Origin: an uncultured Clostridia bacterium
Lineage (GTDB): Bacteria > Bacillota > Clostridia > Oscillospirales > Ruminococcaceae
Reading direction: 5' to 3'
Assembly (NCBI GenBank): GCA_946567425.1
Contig: CAMNXF010000001.1
Coordinates: forward strand, 1 to 64,000
Length of the DNA: 64,000 nt
Shown here: piece after piece, positions 28,739 to 38,492 of the stretch
Position numbering within the stretch: the stretch's first letter is position 1
How the letters are laid out: each line of letters starts with the position of its first letter
The notes under the pieces: model-generated
Seen by the model: the letters and a program-made list of their open reading frames with translations, nothing else
Databases searched by the model: none
Told to the model about the DNA's origin: nothing
Position numbers and translations under genes: made by a program

Positions 28739-29968
28739 ATGAATAGAAAATGCAGATTTTGCGGAAAAGAATTGGAAACAGATTTTGCTGATTTGGGTCT
28801 GTCTCCTGTTTCAACGGAATACCTTTCCGTTGAAAACAGCCTTAAGGGCGAGATGTTTTATCCGCTTCACGTTAGAGTATGTTCGGAGTGTTTTTTAGTT
28901 CAGGCCGATGTGTATTCGTCACCGGAAAAGATATTTAACGACTACAAATATCTCAGCTCAAACTCGCAGGCGTGGCTTAAACACGCGGAAACGTACGTTG
29001 ATATGATAACTGAAAAGCTGGCGCTTAATGAAAATTCCCTGATAACCGAAATTGCCTGCAACGACGGATATCTTTTGCAGTACTTTAACAAACGCGGTTT
29101 AAAGAACTATGGCGTGGAACCCGCGGAAAATGTTGCTGATATTGCAAGAGAAAAAGGCGTTGATGTCGAATGTGAATTTTTTGGAGCCGACTTTGCCAAA
29201 GAACTTGTTCAAAAGCGCGGCAAATCCGACCTGATCCTGGGAAACAATGTGCTTGCTCATGTTCCCGATATAAACAGCTTTGTTGAGGGAATACAAATTC
29301 TTTTAAAGAAATCCGGAACTGTTACAATGGAATTTCCGCACTTGTTGAATTTAATCAAGCAAATGCAATTTGACACGATTTATCACGAACATTTTTCGTA
29401 TTTTTCGTTATATACGGTTATAAACATTTTTAAAAGTCACAATCTGAAAATTTACGACGTTGAAAAGCTGAATACTCACGGAGGCTCACTGCGCATTTAC
29501 GCGGCGCATTCGGATAACGACGAGTTAAACATAAGTTCCCGTGTGACAGATCTGATTGATGAGGAAAAGGCGTTTGGAATTTCTGACATTAAAACATACG
29601 AGGGCTTTCAAAGAAAGATACGTGCAATAAAATACAACACGCTCAAAACGTTGTCGGAGTTGGTTCTTGACGGGAAAAAAATAATAGCTTACGGTGCGGC
29701 GGCAAAGGGAAACACGTTTCTAAACTATTGCGGCTTGGGAAAAGAGTTTTTTGAATGTATTGTTGACGTTACTCCGGAAAAGCAAGGTTTAAAGCTTCCC
29801 GGAACGTTGATCGACATTGTAGGCGAGGAAGTCATTGAGAAAATTCGTCCGGATTATATTGCCGTTTTGCCATGGAACTGGAAAGATGAGATAACCAAAA
29901 GGCTGGAATTCACAAGAAAATGGGGCTGCAAACTGATTACGTTTATCCCTGAGATAAATATATTCTGA
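28739..29968 (+). CDS. NDP-sugar C-3 methyltransferase (TylC3/EvaC/TcaB9-like)
   Basis: 409 aa; N-terminal CRFCG...CSEC zinc ligands, FADLGLSPVS, TEIACNDGYLLQYF, FDTIYHEHFSYFSL signature, THGGSLRIYA, YGAAAKGNTFLNY. Confidence 0.9.
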   Translation: MNRKCRFCGKELETDFADLGLSPVSTEYLSVENSLKGEMFYPLHVRVCSECFLVQADVYSSPEKIFNDYKYLSSNSQAWLKHAETYVDMITEKLALNENSLITEIACNDGYLLQYFNKRGLKNYGVEPAENVADIAREKGVDVECEFFGADFAKELVQKRGKSDLILGNNVLAHVPDINSFVEGIQILLKKSGTVTMEFPHLLNLIKQMQFDTIYHEHFSYFSLYTVINIFKSHNLKIYDVEKLNTHGGSLRIYAAHSDNDELNISSRVTDLIDEEKAFGISDIKTYEGFQRKIRAIKYNTLKTLSELVLDGKKIIAYGAAAKGNTFLNYCGLGKEFFECIVDVTPEKQGLKLPGTLIDIVGEEVIEKIRPDYIAVLPWNWKDEITKRLEFTRKWGCKLITFIPEINIF

Positions 29969-29983
29969 TATTGGGAGTTGATT

Positions 29984-30889
29984 ATGAAAAAAGCAATAAT
30001 CACCGGTGCAGGCGGATTTATCGGTAAAGCTCTTACCCAAAGACTGCTCAAAGAAAACTACGAGGTCTGGGGAATTGATGTTAACCCCAACTTATTTAAG
30101 GAACAGGACTGTCCGGCGAACTTTCATTACTTGATCACCGCTATGCCAAATTACATGGATGTTTTGGAAAAGCTCCCGCGCGGTACGGATCTTTTTTACC
30201 ATTTTGCATGGGAGGGAATTTCCTCAAGGAAATACGACGAATTGGATCTTCAGCGGCGCAATTTTTTGGCGGCAACAAACGCCGCCGAAATGGCTGTGAA
30301 AATTGAATGCAAAAAGTTTATCTTCATTGGAAGCAGCCATGAAAATCTTGTTGGCATAAATACGGTTGACAGCAGTGAAACAAACGGAAACATATACGGG
30401 GTTGCCAAAAAGTGCGCACGTATTTTCTGCGAATTTATATGTAAGGATAAAATCGCATTTAATTCCACAGCATTTACAAACGTTTTCGGTGAGGGCGACT
30501 ATTCTAAGAGAACAACAAACACGTTTATTCATAAGATGCTTTTAGGCGAGACAATAGATCTCATTGAGGGCGACAATTTGTACGATTGGGTATATATTGA
30601 CGACGCGGTTGAAGGTTTGTATCTGGTAGGAATTAAGGGCGTTGGTTCAAAGCAGTATTATATTGGAAGCAAACGACCTCGCACGTTCAAATGCATAATA
30701 TCGCAGGTCAGAGATATCGTAAACCCAAGCGTAGAATTGCGTTTCGGAGCATATTCCGATAATACGTATATTGACTACTCTAAATTTGATCTGGACGCTT
30801 TGCGAAAAGATACCGGATTTGAGTTTAGGTGCGATTTCAGGGGAAGCATTCTTAAAACGGCAGAATGGATAAAAACTTTAAGTTTTTAA
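29984..30889 (+). CDS. SDR-family NDP-sugar epimerase / 4-ketoreductase
   Basis: MKKAIITGAGGFIGKALTQRLL; IYGVAKKCA (YxxxK). Confidence 0.85.
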   Translation: MKKAIITGAGGFIGKALTQRLLKENYEVWGIDVNPNLFKEQDCPANFHYLITAMPNYMDVLEKLPRGTDLFYHFAWEGISSRKYDELDLQRRNFLAATNAAEMAVKIECKKFIFIGSSHENLVGINTVDSSETNGNIYGVAKKCARIFCEFICKDKIAFNSTAFTNVFGEGDYSKRTTNTFIHKMLLGETIDLIEGDNLYDWVYIDDAVEGLYLVGIKGVGSKQYYIGSKRPRTFKCIISQVRDIVNPSVELRFGAYSDNTYIDYSKFDLDALRKDTGFEFRCDFRGSILKTAEWIKTLSF

Positions 30890-30917
30890 CATACAATTTA
30901 CATTTGGAGGATTTACT

Positions 30918-32034
30918 ATGGATAAGAAAAATGAAACAATTCTGAATTTAATTTCAGAGAAGACCTGCAGGCAAAATGAATTGATCAACGAACTGAGAGT
31001 CGCTCAAACCCATATATATATATATATATATATATGGGGCGGGTATGATCGCGGGAGAAGCAGCGCGTGTGCTTAAAGAAAACGGAGTGAGTTATGAATG
31101 TATGCTCGTTGACAATGAATATGGCTGTGACGGTGAAAAGGTAAAGCATTTAGATGATGTGCTTGGATCGGCTCATGAAAAAGTTAATGTCATTGTCGCG
31201 TTTAATTATTTTGACAACTCCAAACTTGATAGATTTTCCAATGTGATAAATAAGGTTTATTATTTTGAAACTGGTTTGGGAAACAACACCATCGATGGCG
31301 AATATATGACGTTTAATTGGGTAACCTCACATTCCAATGAACTTCAAACTTTTTACAATGAGCTTAGTGATGAAATATCGCGAAGAACATTGCTTGCTTT
31401 TTTAAATCAGCGTATCTCAAGATTAAGCGGTTTTGTCGCCATGGTTAAAAGCGCAAATAATCAATATTTTGAACCCGATATCATAAAACTCACAGATGAT
31501 GAGGTTTTTGTCGACTGTGGCGCATATACCGGCGATACCGCATCAATATTTATAAACGAGCTGAAAAAGAGGGGCATAGATTTGCCGACCAAGATCGTTT
31601 GTTTTGAACCGGATGAGAAGAATTTTCGTAAATTGGTTGAGCGAAAAATTCCAAACGCGGTGTGCCTGAAAAAGGGAACGTCCGATAAAGCCGAAACGGT
31701 ACATTTTTCACAAAAAGGCACCAGCGCAAGTATGGTTTCCGATGATGGCGACATAGTCATCGAAACAGACACGATCGACAATGTTCTTGACGGAAAAAAG
31801 GCGACTCTTATAAAAATGGATATTGAGGGCGCGGAACTTTCGACTTTAAAGGGCGCAGCGAAAACCATAAAAAAGTATAAACCATCTCTTGCAATCTGCA
31901 TTTATCACAAAAAAGCGGATCTGTACGAAATTCCGCAATATATACACAGCCTAGTTGCAGAGTACAGATTTTATGTGAGAATATATTCGCACAATTCGCA
32001 CGAACTTGTATTATACGCAATTCCTCAAAAATAA
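30918..32034 (+). pseudogene. FkbM-family methyltransferase, out of frame at (AT)12; candidate phase-variable gene
   Basis: RBS ggagg + ATG 30918 opens frame 0, which ends at TAA 31074. The rest (YGAGMIAGEAARVLKENG...EVFVDCGAYTGDTASIF...CFEPDEKNFRKL...KMDIEGAELSTLKGA) lies in frame 1 immediately after the AT tract. Confidence 0.85.
31012..31035. repeat. (AT)12 dinucleotide microsatellite
   Basis: 24 nt of uninterrupted AT inside the FkbM reading frame. Confidence 0.97.
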
Positions 32035-32051
32035 CGAATGAAGGTGATTTG

Positions 32052-32930
32052 ATGAAAGGCATAATTCTGGCAGGAGGGCGCGGCACAAGGCTCTATCCGA
32101 GCACAATAGCCGTAAGCAAGCAGCTTCTTCCGATATACGACAAACCGCTGATATATTATCCGCTTTCGGTGTTGCTGCTAGCGGGAATAAATGATATAAT
32201 GATAATATCAACGCCCGATGATACGCCGATATATGAAAAACTGCTTGGCGACGGCAGCCGCATAGGAATACATATCGAATATAAAGTTCAGGATAAGCCT
32301 CGCGGTCTTGCAGACGCGTTTATTCTGGGAGAGGATTTCATAGGCAGCGACAGCGTTTGCCTGGCGTTGGGCGATAATATTTTTTACGGACAAAATTTCA
32401 GCGAGATTTTGCAAAACGCACAAAATCGTGTTAAAAACGGAGGAGCGGCAATTTTCGGTTATCCCGTAAAAAATCCGACGGAATTCGGTGTTGTTGAATT
32501 TGACGAAAATCACCGCGTAATTTCGATTGAGGAAAAACCGCATAAACCAAAATCAAACTATGCGGTGCCGGGACTCTATTTTTATGACAATGAGGTCGTC
32601 ACGATCGCCAAAAACGTTAAGCCGTCCGCACGGGGAGAAATAGAGATAACGTCAATAAATAACGATTATCTGAAACGCGGAAAATTGTCCGTAAGTCTTA
32701 TGGGGCGCGGCATGGCATGGCTTGATACAGGTTCGCCGCGCGGAATGTTAAAAGCATCGGAATTTGTTCATACCGTTCAGGATATGCAGGGCTTTTACAT
32801 ATCTTGCATTGAGGAATTGGCTTGGCGGCGCGGTTTTATAACTACAAAGCAACTGAGAGAATTGGGCGAAGAATTAAAAATGACAGATTACGGTAAATAT
32901 ATTATTTCGCTTGCGGAGGATACAAAATGA
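32052..32930 (+). CDS. rfbA: Glucose-1-phosphate thymidylyltransferase
   Basis: [46 protein letters not shown]. Confidence 0.95.
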   Translation: MKGIILAGGRGTRLYPSTIAVSKQLLPIYDKPLIYYPLSVLLLAGINDIMIISTPDDTPIYEKLLGDGSRIGIHIEYKVQDKPRGLADAFILGEDFIGSDSVCLALGDNIFYGQNFSEILQNAQNRVKNGGAAIFGYPVKNPTEFGVVEFDENHRVISIEEKPHKPKSNYAVPGLYFYDNEVVTIAKNVKPSARGEIEITSINNDYLKRGKLSVSLMGRGMAWLDTGSPRGMLKASEFVHTVQDMQGFYISCIEELAWRRGFITTKQLRELGEELKMTDYGKYIISLAEDTK

Positions 32931-33928
32931 AAATAATCGTAACAGGCGGCGCGGGTTTTATAGGCGGAAATTTTGTGCATTATATGTTAAAGAAGTATCC
33001 CGATTACAAGATAATTTGCGTTGACTGCCTTACTTACGCAGGTAATCTGGAAACATTGAAGACGGTTATAGATAATCGGAATTTCCGCTTCTGCAAAATT
33101 GATATAACTGACCGGGAAAGCATTTACGGGTTATTTGAGGAAGAATGCCCCGATATAGTTGTAAATTTTGCGGCAGAAAGCCATGTTGACCGCTCGATAG
33201 ATGATCCGGAAATATTTTTAAAAACGAACGTAATCGGTACGGGAGTTTTAATGGATGCCTGCAGAAAATACGGAACAGTACGTTTTCATCAAGTGTCAAC
33301 TGACGAGGTATATGGCGATTTACCGCTTGACAGACCCGATCTTTTTTTCACGGAAACAACTCCCGTGCACACCAGTTCTCCGTATTCCGCTTCAAAGGCA
33401 GGAGCCGATCTTTTGACGCTGGCATACCACAGAACGTATAACTTACCCGCTACAATTTCTAGATGTTCAAATAATTACGGAGCGTATCAATTTCCCGAGA
33501 AGCTGATCCCGCTGATGATTTCAAACGCTCTGAACAACAAGCCGCTGCCTGTTTACGGCAAAGGAGAGAACGTGCGGGATTGGCTTTATGTCGATGATCA
33601 TTGCCGCGCAATTGACTTGATTATTCATAAGGGAACGATCGGAGAGATATATAATATCGGCGGTCATAACGAGATGAAAAATATTGATATCGTGAAAATA
33701 ATCTGTCAGAAGCTTGGCAAACCCGAAAGCCTGATAACTTTTGTCACCGATCGAAAGGGGCACGATATGCGTTACGCAATTGACCCGTCAAAAATACATA
33801 ACGAACTCGGATGGCTGCCCGAAACGAAATTTGCGGAAGGGATCGAAAAAACAATAGATTGGTATCTTGACAACAGCTTATGGCTTGAAACAATAAAAAG
33901 CGACAAGAATAAAAAGGAGAACTTATAA
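32927..33928 (+). CDS. rfbB: dTDP-glucose 4,6-dehydratase
   Basis: [21 protein letters not shown]...[25 protein letters not shown]...[11 protein letters not shown]. Confidence 0.95.
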   Translation: MKIIVTGGAGFIGGNFVHYMLKKYPDYKIICVDCLTYAGNLETLKTVIDNRNFRFCKIDITDRESIYGLFEEECPDIVVNFAAESHVDRSIDDPEIFLKTNVIGTGVLMDACRKYGTVRFHQVSTDEVYGDLPLDRPDLFFTETTPVHTSSPYSASKAGADLLTLAYHRTYNLPATISRCSNNYGAYQFPEKLIPLMISNALNNKPLPVYGKGENVRDWLYVDDHCRAIDLIIHKGTIGEIYNIGGHNEMKNIDIVKIICQKLGKPESLITFVTDRKGHDMRYAIDPSKIHNELGWLPETKFAEGIEKTIDWYLDNSLWLETIKSDKNKKENL

Positions 33929-34953
33929 TGTACTTTAATCTTGTTGTTCCCGCTTATCAGAACAATACCACAACAAATTACAAAATTAACATCGGCAACA
34001 AACAATTTAAGACCCTAACAATCGGCAAAGACAGTTATATTGTAGGTGCAAACGTCGAAACAGGATTGGGCATTGACGGCGAACTGTATCGGAACTATGG
34101 ATGCTATAATCTTCAAATAGGAAAGTACTGTGCTCTTGCCGAGGATATTTTGTTTATGATAAATATGAACCATGATTTTAATTCGGTTGCGCAGGGCTGC
34201 TTTACAGAGTTTAAAGAAAAGCCTATACCAACAAAAATTAAACGCAAGGGGCAAGTTATCATTGAAAACGATGTGTGGATCGGTCACGGCGCAACGATTA
34301 TGAACGGCGTAACAATACACAACGGCGCTGTTGTCGCGGCGAATTCGGTTGTAACAAAGGAAGTGCCGCCTTACGCGATAGTGGGTGGAAATCCCGCAAA
34401 AGTAATACGGTACAGATTTCCAGAGGATATAGTCGAAAAGCTGCTGAAGATATCGTGGTGGAATTGGACCAGTGAAGAAATTTCCTCTCGGTATGAAGAT
34501 TTTGCAGGTGATACGGTCGCTTTTACCGAAAAATACTTTCCTGCTGCCGAAGAAGAATTTCTGCGCGCAAAATCAGCGCAGACACCAGTAGAAATGAAAA
34601 GCGGAGAAAACTTTCTTTTTGCCATTGACTATGACGATGAATTTCCGCTTTATAAAAAGATTATTCGTGAGTTCTGCAACATGAACAACAAAACACAAAA
34701 CCAACTGATATTGATGTTAGACGGTGATGAAATTACAGTAAAGAAAATGTTTAATGAGATAAGCAAAGAACTTGATAAATATAACGAAAAAGACGTTTTT
34801 ATTTATATTTACACCGGCTTGCCCGAAAATCTGGTGCCGCATATCGATACTTATATAACAGGGCGGATAAACACGAATATTTATCTTATGGAACTTGCAG
34901 AGAAATTCGGCAAGAGAATTATATCCGGTGTAGATCTGCCGCTATTTAATTAA
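33928..34953 (+). CDS. XAT/CatB-type hexapeptide O-acyltransferase with unknown C-terminal domain
   Basis: [51 protein letters not shown], followed by ~120 aa not belonging to the hexapeptide fold. Confidence 0.87.
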   Translation: MYFNLVVPAYQNNTTTNYKINIGNKQFKTLTIGKDSYIVGANVETGLGIDGELYRNYGCYNLQIGKYCALAEDILFMINMNHDFNSVAQGCFTEFKEKPIPTKIKRKGQVIIENDVWIGHGATIMNGVTIHNGAVVAANSVVTKEVPPYAIVGGNPAKVIRYRFPEDIVEKLLKISWWNWTSEEISSRYEDFAGDTVAFTEKYFPAAEEEFLRAKSAQTPVEMKSGENFLFAIDYDDEFPLYKKIIREFCNMNNKTQNQLILMLDGDEITVKKMFNEISKELDKYNEKDVFIYIYTGLPENLVPHIDTYITGRINTNIYLMELAEKFGKRIISGVDLPLFN

Positions 34954-34975
34954 AGCGCCGTCAAACAAAAAGCTT

Positions 34976-35000
34976 GAAGCTCCCTCTTTCAGGGAGCTTC
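34976..35000 (+). terminator. Intrinsic hairpin ending the glycan locus
   Basis: GAAGCTCCCT-CTTTC-AGGGAGCTTC. Confidence 0.75.
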
Positions 35001-35016
35001 CTCATTTAAAACAAGT

Positions 35017-35871
35017 CTAAAATTCCAAAGCCTCGCCGCCGCCCAGATACAGTATTCTGTCGCCGAGCATTTCGTCCATGATATCGAAACCGCGCAGTCC
35101 CGTGCAGTGGCAGGTGTAGACCTTTTCCGCGCCCGAGAGCTTTATCGCGCGCGACTGCGCGGTAATATACTCGGCGGAACAGTTGATCGACTTGGGATTG
35201 CTCCCCGCGAAATGAAACCCTCCGATGACCGCGAGTATTGGAATATCATGCCAGCGCCGCTGAACCGTCTCTAACATATTCGCCGCGCCGCAGTGGAAGC
35301 AGCCGCCGATAAGCACTAACCCGTCCGCCTTGCGCTTTTTCGGGAAGATGACCGCAAAGCTCTCGTCCGAAAAGTCAAACGGCTGCGGCTTTTTCTCTTC
35401 CTCGGAATTTACGAAATAGCTGCGGTCGGGATTGACGCTCTTTTCGTCGAAGTCCTCGCAGCTCGCCAGATAAAAGCCCTCGCATATCTCGGAAAAGCTG
35501 TTGAATAAAATCAGGTTGTCGGCGTACTTTTTAAAGAAACCTTTGCCCTGACCCACGGGCGTTTTAAACAGACCGTTTTTCTTAAACACCTCGCGCTTCG
35601 CCCCCGCGCGCAGATAGATCTCCGCCCGCGGATTGAGCTTCATGACCTGATCGATGCCGCCCGTATGCGCCAGATGACTGTGCGTAAGCACGACCGCGTC
35701 AATCTCGTTTATCGGCAGCCGCATACGCTTCGCGTTCTCGACCGCCTTTCCCGTAAGCCCGGTGTCGATAAGGTAATTTCTGCCGCCGTATTCAACAAAC
35801 AGCGACAAACCCTCCTCAAAAAACAGCTTGTCGTTAGCTGCCGTGTTTTCGATAAGACAAATTATCTTCAA
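35017..35871 (-). CDS. MBL-fold metallohydrolase
   Basis: NYLIDTGLTG, VVLTHSHLAHTGGID, IGGCFHCGAANMLE; probable TTG start 35871 with GGGGGA upstream. Confidence 0.82.
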   Translation of the reverse strand: MKIICLIENTAANDKLFFEEGLSLFVEYGGRNYLIDTGLTGKAVENAKRMRLPINEIDAVVLTHSHLAHTGGIDQVMKLNPRAEIYLRAGAKREVFKKNGLFKTPVGQGKGFFKKYADNLILFNSFSEICEGFYLASCEDFDEKSVNPDRSYFVNSEEEKKPQPFDFSDESFAVIFPKKRKADGLVLIGGCFHCGAANMLETVQRRWHDIPILAVIGGFHFAGSNPKSINCSAEYITAQSRAIKLSGAEKVYTCHCTGLRGFDIMDEMLGDRILYLGGGEALEF

Positions 35872-35888
35872 AAAGCATTCCCCCGATT

Positions 35889-37235
35889 TTATGGATTTGT
35901 GACCTTGCCTAAAAATACTATCTGATTTTCCGTACTGTCGTAGATCATAAACGCGAACGGACGGTCGAGCGTGACTTCCCTTTTCTCGCGCTCCTCGGGC
36001 ATTGCGCACGTATCTGCCGTTATCACGGTTGCCGCAGCCGCCTTTGTTCCGTTTTCGTCAAGCTCCAGCTTGGTCTTTTGCAAAACGTCCGAAACGAACA
36101 TCGGCACATCCGAGATACCCGAAAGATCCGCCTTATAACGGTCAAAAATATCCGACAGCCCGAACGCTTTCAGCGCGTTTGTGAGCGGAATATCTGTCTC
36201 AAAATTCAGTCTCGGCATGCTCACACTAACATCGTATTGATAGCACTCGCTCTCGAGCAGAGACGGAATATCCAAGCTCTCGATAGTAAAACCGCCCGTC
36301 TCCTTCGGCAGTATACCGATAAACTCCAGCCCGTTCAGATAACCGCACCCGAAAGCCGTCGCCGCGTCGTTTTCGTAGTAATTATTGACGACATTATGCA
36401 TAAGCGGTATTTCCTTGGCCGAGCCGTCGGGCAGCGTAAACGGCTGCGTCATATTCTCGTATATCGACCACTCGTCTCGCCACGCCGATTCAAAGTATAT
36501 TGTGTTGATGAGCACCGCCGCGATATCGTCCGAATAGTCATCAAGTGCCTTCGGTATCATCCTGTGCGTTTTGTCGCTCACCCAGCCGTTTATCTCGCTG
36601 AGCGCCTTTTCCTTGTCGGCGAAGTCAAGATTGCGCACCTCCGCCTTGAACTTCTCCGCCAGAGTGTTCCCGTAATCCTCCTTGAACGGCAAATTCTTAT
36701 TCGCCCAAAACGAATTGGCGATCTCGAAAACGTTCTTCCAGCCGTCGCTATAATCCGAAACATAGTTGTAGCGGCTCTCGACTATCTGCATATAGCCGTT
36801 CGCAAAGTCCGAATAATTGTCCGTGCCTAGGTACTTGTCGAGCGCCTCTTTTGAAGCGCCGCCTGCGCCCTCGGCAAGCAGTCCGAGCGCCATATTCAGT
36901 GACAGCGGACTGAACATACTGTTCTCCTTGTCCCCGCTGATAACGTCGAACAGCTTCACGGAGGTCAGCATATTATCGGCGGTTATCTCAACAGGAGGAA
37001 TATCAACATTTTCAACGCTGCTGCCCACCTCGACGGTAGACTGCGAGCTGCTCTCCGTTGAGGACAAGCTTTCGGGTTCTGAGCCGCTCTGCAAACCGGT
37101 CGAATCGGTTGAACTTGTGGAACTGTCGGACGATTGTTCGCCGTTAGCCGTCGAGCCGCCGTTATCCGAGCACCCCGTCAACATTGCGACCGCAAGTAAA
37201 AACGCAAACGCGGAAATAATTCTTTTTTTCATCAC
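35889..37235 (-). CDS. Serpin (serine protease inhibitor), lipoprotein
   Basis: Lipobox LTGCS; NSMFSPLSLNMALGLLAEGAGGAS; VLINTIYFESAW; hinge ENGTKAAAAT; DRPFAFMIYD. Confidence 0.92.
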   Translation of the reverse strand: MMKKRIISAFAFLLAVAMLTGCSDNGGSTANGEQSSDSSTSSTDSTGLQSGSEPESLSSTESSSQSTVEVGSSVENVDIPPVEITADNMLTSVKLFDVISGDKENSMFSPLSLNMALGLLAEGAGGASKEALDKYLGTDNYSDFANGYMQIVESRYNYVSDYSDGWKNVFEIANSFWANKNLPFKEDYGNTLAEKFKAEVRNLDFADKEKALSEINGWVSDKTHRMIPKALDDYSDDIAAVLINTIYFESAWRDEWSIYENMTQPFTLPDGSAKEIPLMHNVVNNYYENDAATAFGCGYLNGLEFIGILPKETGGFTIESLDIPSLLESECYQYDVSVSMPRLNFETDIPLTNALKAFGLSDIFDRYKADLSGISDVPMFVSDVLQKTKLELDENGTKAAAATVITADTCAMPEEREKREVTLDRPFAFMIYDSTENQIVFLGKVTNP

Positions 37236-37244
37236 TATCCCCCC

Positions 37245-38480
37245 TTAAGGCTCTGTTACCTTGCCCAGAAATACTATCTGATTTTCCTCGCTGTCGTAGA
37301 TCATAAACGCGAACGGACGGTCGAGAACGACCGTTCTCTTCTCGCGCGGCATACCCGCCCCCGCAGCAAGTTCAGCCGTTACAGCCGAGGCTCTTGTTCC
37401 GTATTCATCAAGCTCCAGACTTGTTTTTTGCAGAACGTCCGAAATATAAAGCGGAAAAGACGGAACGTTGGCAATACGCGTAAGGTCGACTTTATCGACA
37501 TCGAACAGCTCCGACAATCCCGCCGCCGAAAGCGCTTCCGTAAGCGGCAGATTTGTATCGAATTTCAATCTCGGCATACGTGCGTATACGTCGTAATCGT
37601 ATGTCTCGCTCTCCAACAGCGACGGAATATCAAGGCTTTCTACCGTAAAATCTCCCGTTTCTTTCGGCAGTATCCCGATAAAGTCCAGCCCGTTTTGGTA
37701 TCCGTATCTGAACGCGGTAGCCGCGTTATTCTCAAAGTAGCTGTAAACGTGCTGCCGCATAAGCGGAAGCTCCTTTGACGAGCCGTCAAGCATAGTGAAC
37801 GTTTCCTTGTCGTTTTCAACGACTGTCCACTCGCTGCCCCAGCGTGATTCAAAATATATCGTGTTAATAAGCACCGCCGCGATAATCTTCTCGTCATAAT
37901 CGCTGATTATAGACGGTATCATTTTATGCGTTTTTTCCTTGACCCAGCCGTTTATTTCTTTGAGCGTACCGTTTTTGTCAGCGAAGTCGATATTACGCAC
38001 CTCCGCGCCAAATTTCTGCGTTATATCACTCTTGTAGCTCTCGTTGAACGTAATATTCTTATTCGCCCAGAACGAATTGGCGATCTCAAAGACGTTCTTG
38101 TATTTGTCCTCGTAGCCCGAGGGAGCGTTGTAATCGCTGATAACTTTCATATAGCTTTCGGCGAACGCTCCGTAGTCGTCCGTACCAAGATACTTGTTAA
38201 GCGCCTCCTTTGAAGTACCACCCGCGCCCTCGGCGAGCAGTCCGAGCGCCATATTCAGCGACAGAGGACTGAACATACTGTTCGCCATGTCCTCGCTCAC
38301 CGCGTCAAAAACGCGTATCGAATTTTGAACATTGTCGTCTGTTATCTCGATTGGCGACAGCACTGTGAACTTTCTTTGTCCGATAACCATATCTCCCTCT
38401 TTCGAGCCTCTCTCCGAACAGCCCGTCAATATCGCGAACGCAAGCGAAATCGCAACCGCGGAAATAATTCTTTTTTTCAT
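37245..38480 (-). CDS. Serpin, lipoprotein
   Basis: Lipobox LTGCS; NSMFSPLSLNMALGLLAEGAGGTS; hinge DEYGTRASAVT; DRPFAFMIYD. Confidence 0.92.
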   Translation of the reverse strand: MKKRIISAVAISLAFAILTGCSERGSKEGDMVIGQRKFTVLSPIEITDDNVQNSIRVFDAVSEDMANSMFSPLSLNMALGLLAEGAGGTSKEALNKYLGTDDYGAFAESYMKVISDYNAPSGYEDKYKNVFEIANSFWANKNITFNESYKSDITQKFGAEVRNIDFADKNGTLKEINGWVKEKTHKMIPSIISDYDEKIIAAVLINTIYFESRWGSEWTVVENDKETFTMLDGSSKELPLMRQHVYSYFENNAATAFRYGYQNGLDFIGILPKETGDFTVESLDIPSLLESETYDYDVYARMPRLKFDTNLPLTEALSAAGLSELFDVDKVDLTRIANVPSFPLYISDVLQKTSLELDEYGTRASAVTAELAAGAGMPREKRTVVLDRPFAFMIYDSEENQIVFLGKVTEP

Positions 38481-38492
38481 AGAAGTACCTCC

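Noticed and set aside
31045-32034. FkbM gene starting at ATG 31045 as annotated in the ORF track
   Set aside because: The conserved YGAG motif begins before this ATG and a well-placed RBS/ATG exists at 30918; the AT-tract frameshift explains the short ORF better, although weak internal initiation cannot be excluded.
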